Shown here piece after piece: positions 1 to 11,800 of a stretch of DNA of 64,000 bases. The position numbers were made by a program, and so were the translations under genes. The notes beneath the pieces were generated by a model. That model saw only the letters and a program-made list of their open reading frames with translations, ran no database searches and had not been told where the DNA came from. Each line of letters begins with the position of its first letter. Position 1 is the stretch's first letter. Source of the DNA: Macrophomina tecta (Eukaryota > Ascomycota > Dothideomycetes > Botryosphaeriales > Botryosphaeriaceae); assembly GCA_024180945.1 (NCBI GenBank), contig JAKSGN010000021.1:248001-312000 (forward strand). The letters run 5' to 3'.

Positions 1-1273
1 CCTGGTAGCCTGGCCCTTGTTGGGCAACCTGACGTGCCAGGAAGGTGAAGAATGTAATAGAGGTAAGAATATGGGGTGGAGATATTTCGTCATCTGTATG
101 GGTGGGCTTGCCATGATCATGTTTTTCATTCGGTTCGTCTGTTTCACGATCTACGAGTCCCCAAAATATCTCATGGGCAAGGGAAGAGACGAGGAGGCCG
201 TCCGTATAGTGCACGAAGTTGCGCGTCGTAACGGCAAAACCTCCAACCGTAAGCTTGCTCATCTTGATTGTACGAGAACAAGCATTTACAACCCCACAGT
301 AACCATCCAAGATCTCCGCGCCTGTGATCCAGCAGGTTCGTCCCAGGCAATAGACGCCAGCGCCGCTCTCCGACGCCGTCTCGAGAAAGTTAATCTCACG
401 CATGTCCGGGCACTCTTCGCGACCAGGGAAGCAGACCAGCCACATTTTCAGCCTTGCATGAAAAATGCTGACCATCTCCCCTTACAGAAAACTGGCCTTC
501 TCCACCTCCCTCATTATCCTCGTCTGGGCCTTCATCGGCCTCGGCTACCCCCTGTATAACGTCCGCAACCCCCCTTCCTCCCTCCCCCTCCCCACCATCA
601 CAACTAACGAAACCCCCTCCCAACCCAGGCCTTCCTCCCCTACATCCAAGCCACGCGCGGCGCCCAATTTGGCGACGGCAGCACCTACCTCACGTACCGC
701 AACAGCCTGATCATCGCGTCGCTCGGGGTGCCGGGGGCGCTGCTGGGCGGCCTGCTCGTCGAGCTCAAGAACTTCGGCCGCCGCGGCACCCTCGCGCTGA
801 GCACCGCCGCCACCGGCGCCTTCTTGTACGCTAGCACGACGGCGCTGGATAGCGCGAGTCTGCTCGGCTGGAACTGTGCGTACAACTTTACGAGCAATGT
901 CATGTACGCCGTCTTGTATGCGTACACGCCGGAGATCTTCGTGACCAAGGACAGAGGTGAGGGTTCCTCCAGTCTGGGGGAGAGGCCCACGGACGCGTTG
1001 GGGCTGACGGCGCGCAGGCACGGGCAATGCGCTGACCGCGACGGCGAATCGGATCTTCGGGATCATGGCGGTGAGTTCTGCGGCTCTTCTGGAGAGTGTT
1101 CGCTCTCTTTTCGTGTGTTTTGCTGACTTCTGGTGCGGTTGCAGCCCATCATCGCTATGTTCGCAGACCTGGAGACGGCTGCGCCGGTGTATACCAGTGG
1201 TGCGCTGTTCATTGTTTCCGGCTTGTTGGTGCTGATCATGCCTTTCGAGACTCGGGGAAAGGCGAGTTTGTGA
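1..1273 (+). CDS. SV2-like MFS transporter, 3' part only
   Basis: The gene enters the window already in frame and ends at the TGA at 1271-1273. Proposed exons are 1-247, 303-426, 488-559, 629-956, 1018-1070 and 1145-1273. The protein shows the middle loop and C-terminal half of a major facilitator of the SV2-like fungal family: a WGWRYF-like helix start, the YESPKYLMGKG loop, then helices around AFSTSLIILVWAFIGLGYPLY and the PIIAMFADLE/PVYTSGALF segment. Phases agree at every junction. The intron at 427-487 has a GG instead of a GT donor, so the gene may use an unusual intron or be inactive. The substrate is unknown; sugar or small organic compounds are typical of the family. The N-terminal half lies outside the window. 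Confidence 0.8.
427..487 (+). other. Non-consensus GG-AG intron in the MFS gene
   Basis: Exon text stops making sense after LFAT-R and resumes at KLAFSTS. The phase fits exactly if the intron runs from GGAAGC at 427 to TTACAG ending at 487. The donor reads GG where GT is expected (GGAAGC against GTAAGY). No GT or GC donor nearby gives the right phase. Confidence 0.5.
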
Positions 1274-2742
1274 GCTGGGAGTGGTTGGTGAGGCTCAATG
1301 CGGAGGGGTCTACGGCGTCGTCGACTGTGGGGGAAACAAAGCGGTCTTATATCGATGGCCTGGCTTCATTATGCTATGGAAGAAGGACGCTGAACCTTTT
1401 TTTTTTTTTTTTTTTTTTCGCTCCAGAAGCACGAAGAGGATGTTAGAAGGGAAGCGACGGTGTAGATGCGCCTTTGGAGCAAAGCTCCGTTAGCGTTGAA
1501 CTTTTGAGGAAGCATCTGTCGAAATAGCTAGCACAGAGAAAAGACAGCCAAATACTGCTGTAATGTGAACAGGCTGTGGATTGTGAGAGTGGCAAGGTAC
1601 AATATAAATGTTGGAGGGTTGGAAGGTTCCAGTGGCAGTCGCTATGCTGTTTCAGGTTTAGGTTGTTTGCTTCAGTCGCTTAGTCAGCACCAAGCGCATG
1701 GCACTTATTGCTAACGCTTGCTGCCTCCTTCATCAATCAACCTTCTTCTCTCGTTTGGTTCACCACTTAGGTTCAACAATAAAATGGGTTTTCGCTTGAG
1801 TGTTGACGAAATCAGTCAGCAGCGCGGTTCAGCTCTCAGCCGTAGGCTTTATCTCCTCACGACGAACATACTCTCCGATACTTTCTGGTCTCACTGGCTT
1901 CGAGTGGAGCTTGGAAGGGAAGAATCTTGGTACTCGCATGAGGCCAAACCTTGCACCTAATAATGACGGAACGCAATGAAGTGAGAGGGTCACTACGAAC
2001 CCGATACATTTCGTAGCCTGTGATCCGATAGGCAATGGCAAACGAGAACCATAATCCGAAGGTACAAATCAGTTTAGCAGTAGTTCGTTTCAAGATGCTC
2101 TCTCGCCGGACATCGACCAATACTGAGCGACGTGACAGGGCATGATGACGTTAATTGTACTACACAGGGTTCCTTCCGGCACCGGGCTTACGATGAAGGA
2201 AGGGTTCGTCGGGCCGAAAAGGGCTAGCCTTAAAAGGAAGTTGGAGGCCATGGCGCAGAGCAGACAACGCCTTGGTACAAGCGTTGATTCTGGGGCTCCA
2301 AGGCCGTCGACCCCGCCAGCAAGGGCAAAATCAACTGACGACACAAGGCCGGGTATAGAAGGGTCGCTCTTAGGGCAGCTACTGTGCTGGGTTGGCGCGG
2401 TCCAGAGGTGGATCCATTGTAGCTTGCCGCAGCATCTTCCAGCTTTCCCGAACAGGAAATGGAAGCTCGCCCTTGCAGGCATTCTTTTCAGCCTCCGCAT
2501 ACTTTGAAACGTGCTGCTTTGCAGGGATGGACGAATCAAACGCGCTACCTGGCGTGGACCAGCGGAATGTTGTTGCCTGAAGGATCCCGTGCCGCCCGGC
2601 TCCGCCGCCCCAGGACTCGCACGCACCCGGCAAGCTGCGCCCACCTCCACCCCCAGCCAACCTCAACCAACAACACGCAGCAATGCTGGACGAGCTCTAG
2701 CTCTCTACAAGCTGAGACTTTACCACGCCCGCCAAACCCATC
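1274..2742. other. Intergenic region with a 22-nt T run
   Basis: No convincing coding sequence. A run of 22 T lies at 1397-1418, about 125 bp after the transporter stop. The remaining reading frames are short and resemble no family I know. The 3' part, from about 2600, is C-rich and probably serves as promoter and leader of the next gene. Confidence 0.5.
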
Positions 2743-4259
2743 ATGCGCTCGCCCCGCCTCCGCGCCTGCCCCACGGCTGCAGCACAGCAACCTCCGCCCT
2801 CCTTGCCGCGCGAGGCTGACCCCCTCCACGCCCGCCCCAACCCGCCCGTCGTCACAGACACGCACGTCAAATCCGACATGGCCCACCCCATCCTCCCCGC
2901 CGCACGCGCAACCTCAGCATCCCCACCGCCGCCCTACGACCCGGACCCCGCCCTCGCCGCCCGCGCCAGCGCCAGCGCCAGCCCCCGCTGCGCCCTCCTC
3001 CCGCACCGCGCCGCCCAATGGCGCGTCAAAGGCCGGCGCGAGCAGCCCATCCTGCTCTCCACGCTCGCCGCCACCGTGCTCGTGAGCGAGCGCCAGCTCG
3101 AGGGCGCGCACGTCGAGCTGTGAGTGGATTTCCCTCCCTTTTCCCCCCTCCCTTTCCGATCTTCCAATTCCCCCGCCCCATTCCCCCATTCCAATTTCCC
3201 CCTCTCCTCATCCGCGTCAAGCCGATCACGCTTGCCAACAAAAATAATCAAAAGCCTGCAGGACGCCGAGAATGCAGCGGGGCCTGCGGATCCGCTGTCC
3301 GGGATCGCCATCGCCACGTACAGCACGATCAGCGAGGTGGTGCTGGGCGTCGCGGCGGGGCCGCGCGAGGCGTATCGGCAGGTGCTGAGGGCGAGGGAGG
3401 ACCGCGCGGTCAGGGAGGCGCAGGAGTACCAGCCGTGCGTGCAGCAGGAGGACGAGGACGAGGAGGGAGAGGAGGTGGACGCGCCGAGCGTGTCGGATGC
3501 GGCGAGCAGTGGCGCGTTTGCCGCGTGTCCGACGCCGCTGACTGGGAGCGAGAGCGGCACGTTGAGGGCGGAGTCGGATGCGCGCATGGCGGAGTCGGAT
3601 GCAGGCACGGCGGTGGGGGCGAAGGAGAATCCGTACGCCGCTGTGGCGCTGAGTACGGGCAAGGGGGTTGCGCGGATTGTGGGCGCGGGGCTGAAGGCTC
3701 CGGGTGCTTATACGTACGGGTTGTCGAGAGGCTTGAACAACGTTCCGAGGCTGTATGGGGACGAGACGGCGAGGGAGGAGGAGAAGATTGATGGCGTCGT
3801 TACGGGGCTGGCTGCCGCTGGCAAGGTGTGTTGCCCTCGAAATACCTTGTCATTTTACTCACATGGTCACAGGGCCTCGGCTACGGATTGTATGATGGGA
3901 TCACGGGATTCTTCGTGCAGCCGGTCAAGGGCGCCCAGAAGGAGGGCGCAGTTGGCTTCTTGAAGGGCTTCGGCAAAGGATTGGGCGGTATTGTTTGCAA
4001 GCCAGCCGCAGGCGAGTCCTCCGTTGTTTGAGTCCCGCAAATGTACTGATATCCTGGTCCAGGCGCCTGTGGAGTGCCCGGCGCTGCCTTCACCGGTATC
4101 CAGAGGTCAATCGAGAAGCAACTTTCGCGCAAGGGGAGCCCCGAAGAATGCCTTGCAGCAAAAGAGGTGCTACAAGGCGAGGACGAATTGCGCCACTTGT
4201 CTGATAAGGAGAGGAGCGAGATCGTATGTGCTTGGCTTGCGAGGGCGGCAAGTACGTGA
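2743..4259 (+). CDS. Stand-alone protein resembling the sterol glucosyltransferase C-terminal tail
   Basis: Proposed exons are 2743-3119, about 3255-3825, 3873-4011 and 4063-4259. The recognisable part runs from the ALSTGKGVARIVGAGLKAP segment through LYGDET, GLGYGLYDGITGFF, QPVKGAQKEG and GFGKGLGGIVCKPAAG to an ending with SDKERSEIV-W. In filamentous fungi this Gly-rich pattern forms the region after the catalytic domain of family-1 sterol 3-beta-glucosyltransferases. Here I see no UDP-sugar-binding or GT-B catalytic domain. The first exon is Pro/Ala/Arg-rich and gives little homology, so the start at 2743 is uncertain; the ATG at 2878 is an alternative. The acidic stretch near 3450-3480 is probably disordered. 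The third intron is GC-AG. Function is unknown; membrane or lipid association is only a guess from the parent family. Confidence 0.7.
4012..4062 (+). other. GC-AG intron
   Basis: A 51-bp intron with donor GCGAGT at 4012 and acceptor CCAG ending at 4062. Splicing joins KPAA to GACGVPGAAF in phase 1. GC-AG is a known minor intron class; no GT donor gives the conserved reading. Confidence 0.7.
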
Positions 4260-5489
4260 TTCACCTGCTTCTATACCTACAGAAACCCTCCGCCTTCTAT
4301 ACCGACAGAGCCTCTCTCGAGCGAATGTATTGGACGCGGAGACCCGAGATTGGGCGTTTGTGCCATCAGAAACAATTGAGAAGCAGTTAGCCCTGAGACT
4401 TGAACTCATCCCCCACCGCCCTATTGCTACAGGTATAAGTAATTACAGTCTGTCTCCGGACCCCTGATATGATCACCATCACGTTGTTCACCCATTGCAG
4501 CAAGGTTCTACCCGCGCTGTAAACTAGGACTAAACTTGGATTCTGTGGCCATGATACAGGATGTGTTGCGGAACTAGCCGGTTATGGTGGGTCCGGCTTG
4601 AGTACTGTTCAAGCTTCATCTGGGCCGGCTCAAGGTTAGAGGCCGGAGAGATAATCGGTTCCTTTTCGTTGACGAAACGTGTCGGTCTGCGTGGCGACAG
4701 TGGAGAAGCTGAGGTGAACCTCAAACGAGGGCTTTACCTTACTTTCTTTCTGTTTTGCTTTATAACTCACATTCAATAGAGAGACATCGGCAACTCCTCT
4801 GCCCTACGAAATCTGGTGAAACCAGGTATCTGTGGTGTTGCATAACGGGGTTTTTGTGCTCCATCCCCTGATGATGCCCTTACAGCCTATTCTCGGAGAA
4901 AAACGTGCGCATGCATGGTGGCGAGTTGAACATAAGATTATTCTCTCGTCATGAGCAAAAGAGAGCTACCTAAATTACTCAGCTGTTGTTGAATAAGCGC
5001 CAATATGGACCCTCTGATTCAGTGTTCCGTAATGGAGACATATCTGGGCTGTACACAACCTGTCATCGGCACATGGATTGGACTGCGAGACATGATGGCA
5101 TCCATGTGAGCACCCTGAGCGAAGCGGAGCGATTGTGAGATGGGTCGTTTTGCCTTAGACTGCCGCCTGAGGGTTCGTTTATCTGACGTTTGTTTTTCCG
5201 ACGTCTGATGGTCCTATCCCCGCCAGCTTCTACAACTGTTACGACTCTCCGCAGGCTCCATCACTACCAATCTCTACAACTCTGCGCGCACCGTGTCCGA
5301 AAGAAGCAGCACACGCACGTGTCTTCGGCCCACCCTGAAACCGTTCATTGCAGAGGGGCATGTACCCAAAACTTTCACCTGCCACGCCTCCCCCCCGTCG
5401 GAAAATTGACTCGCAATTTTGGGGAACAACAGTGGACTTCGAGACCGTCCTTCTCGTCCTTGAGATCCTTTGATCTGTCTCATCTGGCT
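4260..5489. other. Intergenic region, no gene seen
   Basis: Frames are short and broken and no RNA gene was recognised. The stretch separates the glucosyltransferase-tail gene from the channel-like relic. Confidence 0.4.
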
Positions 5490-5680
5490 CCACAACAACA
5501 TCATATACGCTCCCCGCCTCAAAATGCGCACGAAGGCCATCCCCCGGCCGCCCTTTACGAAGGCGTCTTCGCCTGGGTACAGCCAGTCACCAAAACCCGC
5601 GAGGAGCTTCTCATAAACATAGCTAATTGGGACTTTTATCTGTTATAAGTTCATCGGCCGTAGTTTGTGAGTGGATGTCC
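5490..5680 (+). pseudogene. Relic resembling the N-terminus of a CSC1/RSN1 (DUF221) channel
   Basis: One frame reads NNIIYAPRLK then AIPRPP. About 45 bases on, the next frame reads LYEGVFAWVQPVTKTREELL and NWDFYLL to a TAA, and the shifted frame resumes as KFIGRSL before another stop. In CSC1/RSN1-type calcium-permeable channels the first cytoplasmic loop has the order YAPR, then RPP, then G-F-W-P, then E and D...L.F. The order is preserved here, but two frame changes and early stops interrupt it and no first transmembrane helix or later channel part is visible. I read it as a short decayed fragment. The resemblance is from memory of the family and rests on about 60 residues. Confidence 0.35.
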
Positions 5681-5864
5681 GAGATGTTCTCAGAAAACGA
5701 GGGTGAATAGCTTGCATTGACTTGGTGGATATCCGGGGCGGTTTGGACGTAGTGATCGATCGCTTATGACGTGCTAGAGCATTGGTACTGAAATGACTGA
5801 ATAATGAAATCTATGACTCTATTCCCTCCTCTAGATACAATGATATGGCAATCATCGTTCTGCT

Positions 5865-8800
5865 TCAGACTTTCTCGAAACTTTCCTCGGTTAACTTCCG
5901 GCTATCCACCACATGCCCCAAATGCGTCTGTGCGTAAGCCTGGCCCTTCCTCCGAATCTGTACAAATTCTCGCAGAAATATCAGCGGTGTCTTGTTGAAT
6001 GGACAAGGCACTGGCCAACCCAATTCCTTGCGGGCCGCCTTGTCCACGAAGCCGTCGCTATCGGCAGTGAGTTTTGGGTGATCGACCAGCGGCTGGGTCA
6101 GCAGCCCGAGGAAGCCACATGCTATCCTGTAGGATGCATAGTCCCGGAAGAAAAGGCAGCCTGCGAAGATATCCAGCTGGGCAACGCCCAGCGGGCGCGG
6201 GATAGTCTCGTTGCCTCTGCCGGACAAGGTGAAGAACCTGAGGTCGCTGAATGATCGCATTGCTTTCGACGTCCTTGCTGAATAGAGATGAAGACGAACG
6301 TGCCGAGAGCGCTTGACCTCCGGTAGCAATTCGTTGGCTTCATGCGGGCTGATGATGACTAGGCGGTGATCCTGTGTGCTCGATAGGATCCATTTGACCG
6401 GGCGGAGGAATTGATCGATTCTGGAATTCCCGGTCAACTGAACGGTCTGGGAGAAGTCTTTTGTCACGAGAAGGTCTGCGGAGCTCAAATCCGCATCCAA
6501 ATACGGGTAGGCGGACGTCTGGTAGAGGCTTTTGAGTGCGCCTGCAAATGCTGCTTCGTTGCATTGAGGTAGGACGCCTGTTTTCACAAATGACAGGACG
6601 TCCTCATGAAGTTCGTGCGGCATGGGCTTGGCTGGCGGCGGTCTCTGAACTTCTCTCTCTTGCTCCACCTCGTGTGCAATCTCCCGCTCTTGTTCTTCCT
6701 GTAGGACGTAGTCTCCGCTGCTTGTGGGGGTGAACGTATTCCATACGGAAAGCAGATGCCGGGCTGTCCGGTCCTTTTGGGCTTCCTCGTCGGTCAAGCA
6801 TGAGCGCAGGGTCTTCGCATTTGCAGACGAACCGTACATCTCTTCCAGTGTTTGGCCCTCAGGCTCTTGTATGTCCGAGTAGAACCGTGTGATCTGGTCT
6901 GAGTTCTGGAAGGCGCTATTGACGCCAGATCGGAAAAGCTCACAGGACAGGCGATGTCTGTACTGGAATTCAAGTCCCTGGGCCAGCCACAGGGGCTTCA
7001 GCGCATCGGTAGCCCGGCAAGTCTGCTCAAGGCACCATCGAACTACGTCTGATGAGTCGAGATCTTCGTCTGTCTTGGGGCTCGTCTTTCGGATCCCACG
7101 ATGGGCTTCCGGTGGGGCGAGGAACACGAGGGATTGATGACAGCCAAGTTTCCGCATCCGCATGCACGCTAATGAGCGGAGTCAGCATAGTTCCTAAGAA
7201 GCTCCAGCCGAGGTAACATACCTTGTACCAATCTATCTTTTGTCAGGCGTGGGCCCAGAGTAACTGCAGCACGTGCGTAGGTTGGCAGAGTCAGGTCTAT
7301 TCCTCTCGTATGCACCTCGTCAAGATAGACGAGGCACTGATCCCGATGGTTGCTGAAAGCAGACGAAATAAGCCGCTCAACAAGGCCTTCTCTGTCTACC
7401 ACCATAGGTTCATCAGCGTCGCTAAAGAATATAGCGGCCTCTGCAGAGGGGCAAAGTCGAAGCCATTCTTGAGCTACGTCTTGGTTCCTCGACTCCAGAA
7501 CTTGCGCACCGACATCGATAAGCACTTGGATTTTGCTGCTTTGCTTGCATATCAACCTTAAGAGACCCTCAACAGACAGCCGTCTCCCAGAATGGTCCTT
7601 GGCCTCAATGTATTGCCTGTTTTCCTGCTTCAGCAGGAGGTTGACTACCATGGCGTTTGTTCCGTGTAGCTGAGGTAGGTCGTGTTGCATAATGGAAAGC
7701 GGCAGGAGGAATTTGTTGTCATTGGTGCCACTGAATCCAGTCGTGAGCATGCCAGCGCTCTGGGAAGGAATGTCCCAGGCGGAGGCTGACAGTTTCTGCG
7801 GAAATTCTTTGGCCTCATGCGGGAACACCACTCTTGACATGAAGAAGTCCGCTGCCGCTTTGGAGAATTTCAACTTGGGGTAAAGCATTGATTCCCACAG
7901 ATCATCATCGTCAAGGTTCACTCCGCTCAGGCTGCGAAGTGGAGGGTCGAGTTTTGGGCCATACTTCACCCAGCGGGCGTACTCACCGGGTGGGTCGGAT
8001 TCCCGCATGAGGAGATCAAAAGACTGACGCAGTTGTCCTTGAGTCAAGCCGCTGTAGTAGTAGCTGAGGCAAGTTAATGCGATAGCCACGTCTGGGTGGC
8101 CGAATTCCGCCCTTAGAGAAGGGACGCCCTTAGCACGGTACGGTACGGCCATCAAGCAACGGTCGAGCGCCAAGCCGAAGTCTACCAACCATCTCTTCTG
8201 CTGAAACACAAAAAGTAGAACGTTGAAGGCTATGAGACCTCGTAACAGATGAAGCTTGGGCCACAAGGGGCGTTTTTTGAACTCCATTTCCACAAGGGAA
8301 AATTCCGCGGCAGAGAGATTGCGTTCTTGGATGAATTTCCGCAGAACTTGACGAGTATTCTGCGAACAGTGGTCGAAAGATATACCGATAAGGTGGCCTT
8401 CAGCAATTTTCTGCACTACCCGATCAAGCAGTTCGTTCCCCGCTTCCGGATCAAGGAAGGAAATGAATGGATACCATCTTTCTCTGTAGTCGATCTCGAG
8501 GAGGCCTGTCCCTTCATTACAAAGATTTCGCGCTTGTGTGGCGAGAATTTCAAGGACAGACTGGGTGATCAGCCACCTGTCTGGTTGGCCATCCATCAGT
8601 TGCTGGGTCCCAAGAGAGTAGATCAACTGGAACTGGGATTTCAGGATCTCGTCACTTTCATCCAAGACATCCCTACAGGTCTTTTGAAGCCAGTATTCGG
8701 TTGAGACCATGCTTTGGGCCTCCTCATTGCGCTGGTCGAGCATCTCCCTACCCATCAGCCTGAAAGACAGTATGTGCTCAGGGAGTGCCACGAGTATTCC

Positions 8801-11800
8801 GCCCTCTCTCATGCACTCCTCGTAAACTCCGCGTAGGTCTTGGATTCCGGTATTCCCAAGACGCGTTTGCCGCGAGAACGGCACGTGATAGATGGGTCGA
8901 TCAACGAGCCCGCCGAGGCGCTGAGAGAGCAAAGTCTGCGTCTGGTTTAGAAGGGGCTTGAGGACGATGAGCCGAGCAATCTGTTTCCCATTTGCCAACG
9001 CTGCCGTAACCATGGGGACGATTGTGCTCGACTTGCCTTCTCCCATATTCAACTGAAGCACTGAGTTGCTGTCCGAACCCGGATACATCATCTCCTTTGC
9101 CACAAGAGCTTGCAGGTACCGTATAGTGATGTTGTTTTCGAGCTCGATCAAGAGCCAATCTGGGTAGTCTAGTGCTTTCCACCCAAGGCGGCCTGGCTCA
9201 TCGACCTCTTTGTAGAAGCTTGCATTATCTCCGCGCTTGAAAGCCTGAAGTAGTCGTTCAGCTCTCTGTAGTAGAGAAACAGTTTCTCCCAGCATAGTCA
9301 ACGCTTGTTTCCACTCCGGCCTTAGCGGGTTGAACTTCTTTGATGATAAGCAGGCAAGAAATGATGGGACGGTTGTGCGCGGCCAGAGACCAGCTTTCTC
9401 CAGGACTTCAGACTTTCTGTCTTTCGGCTTGAGCGTGTTGCTAAGCATTTCGGTGGTCTGAAGGAGCTTCTTATAAAGGATTTTGCGGTGGTCCTGGATC
9501 TCAGACTCAGTGATCGGTATCGACTGGGGAAGTTGTGCTGCTTTGCTGCGTTGAAATGCTTCCAGGCTAGAAGCGAAATCAGCTCCGTATTCCTTTAGTG
9601 TATTGTCGGAACTTGAACTGAGGGTGTCGAGAATCTGGTGTAGTTCATCATGGTCCGAAGTATTCCGCATCTTTCTTGTCTCCCTGGCCAACGTGAGACC
9701 TACAGGTAAGGCGCCAACTATTGGGGCAGCGCTACTACTGAAAAGCTCCAGAAAATCCGGGCATGTCCTAGTATGTTCATTTTCGGTCAAGACATTGGCT
9801 GAGGGCACCACTACAGGATGCTGGATTTTCAGAGTTGGCCCATGGACCAGGCGGAGGCGTTTTTGTACCTCATCAATATATTCGAGGAATTTTAGGTTGG
9901 TGTACCAAGCAGAAAACTTGCGTGCACAGCCTTCCGAGGCCTGAGTGATGTTGAGAAGATGCACTCTGTTTGTAGGTAGTGAAGGCCGGTCGCACGGCCA
10001 TTGATGCTTGACATGTTCCACAACGTGGTCAAGCTGTGCGGTGAGCTCATCGTTGTACTTTCTCCATCTCTCCCAGTAAGTGTTTCCACTCCACTTCTCC
10101 TCATCAAAGCCCTCGCAGCCAAGCTTTGCCGCGTCACTAATCGCCCAGCCTTGGAAGCTGTCTCCGGGAGACAGGTCGTACGAATTCCGTTCAGGCATCA
10201 AGTCCACGAAGCGGCCGGAGAAGGCGATAGCCAACAGGGTGTCAAGGGTGTCGGTCAAGCCCGGTTGCCCGTAGGCGATGGCACCGAAAAGAAACATGAG
10301 CTTGTACGAATCTGGGCCTTTGCGAGCCGAGCGGCACAGGTCATATAAAGCTCCAAAGTTCCCCCCAACGGAGAAGTCGAGCAGTTCAGTGTAGGACTTG
10401 GGCGTCAAACTGAATCTCCGACCGAAACCATCCATCTTGTTCCACTGGTAGACTTTACTTCGAAGATCATACATCACTCTCATTTGGGATGGCCATTGCC
10501 GAATGAGAGAGGCTATTTCGTGTATCCTCAGGGACCGTGGACTGCTTGCATCGGCGTCTCTGGCGTGGTAAACGCTGTCTCCGGTACGTTCTTGGCAGCC
10601 GAGGTGCAAGTTGAGCGCGGAGCGGCCGCGCAAAGCAGCTCTCTCGTGCAGTTCTGTGGTCCCCCTATCTGCAAGCTCCATTTCCGATGGGTCCCCTGAT
10701 AACCAGACAAACTTCTTGGCATGAGACAGAATTGTAGTGGCAAAAGTGCAAAAATCTTCGTTCTGGATGAACTGGCATAAGTTAGGATCCCATTTGACGC
10801 TCTGCATCACCTGAAGATGTTCGGGGTAGTAACTGCGGTGTGGGGTTAAGGAAGCAATGCTGTTCAGAAGGTCCAGTTCCTCGTGCGATAGGGTAGAAGA
10901 TGAGCGCAGTGACGATCGTCCGAGAATACACAGAGCCTCATGTACGCCGCTGTGCCCAGTGAAGGGATCCGGAAGGATCGAGCTTGTGACTGCATGTAGA
11001 TATGCTTTGTATAGAGTAGCTGCGACATCAGGGCTCCCACGGAGTGCTCTGAGTTTATCGTCCAGTCGGTAGTGCATGAACTTGACTTTTTTGTCATTCC
11101 TATTGTCGATTCTAACGCGCCTGTGACTCTCATTGGCTGAAACAATCACTTTGCCGTATGGGACGAAGACGCTCTTCTCAGAAAGCTCGCGGGGAAGAGC
11201 AGAACTTCGGAGGATAAGTTTGTTCTGCAACCCGATTAGGCATCCAATGGATTGGTCTTCTTCCACCACTGCAGCGAGCTCTTTGGATTCGAGAAGTCCG
11301 TCCCGGTTAATGAAGAATTTGATCCCGAACCTTGGAAGCGCAGCGTTAACGGTATATTCATCCTCCACGGTAACGATAATATGGCCGGTTGTCTCAATTG
11401 TGCCCAGGGCGGAAGTAACTGCAGTTCCAAGTCTACTCCAGTTGTCGACCAGTTTACTGCTCCTTCCAATGGTCAAGGTCGAGCCACCATCAGGACGGAA
11501 ATGCAGCACGATCTTCTTCTTTGGGGGCATCCATGGTTCCTTCAACGGAAAAAATTCGACCGAGGAAGCAGAGATATCCATCCAGTGTATGTACTTCTGC
11601 ACGAGCTGATTTGGGAAGTCCGATCCCCAGACAGTCGGCGGTATGGCTCGAAGACACCGGGCACCGGATACAGCCTTGATTATTAGTTCGCCTTCGATGA
11701 GCCCCAGATGGATTGTATATCCTTCGATGGGGGTTATGCTCCTGTACTGCATTTGAGGGATGTCGGATGTTGATACGCTAAGTATCCGGGGTCCGAAGAC

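Noticed and set aside
2090..2666. Overlapping open frames on both strands
   Set aside because: No homology pattern, no splice structure, and codon use unlike the real genes.
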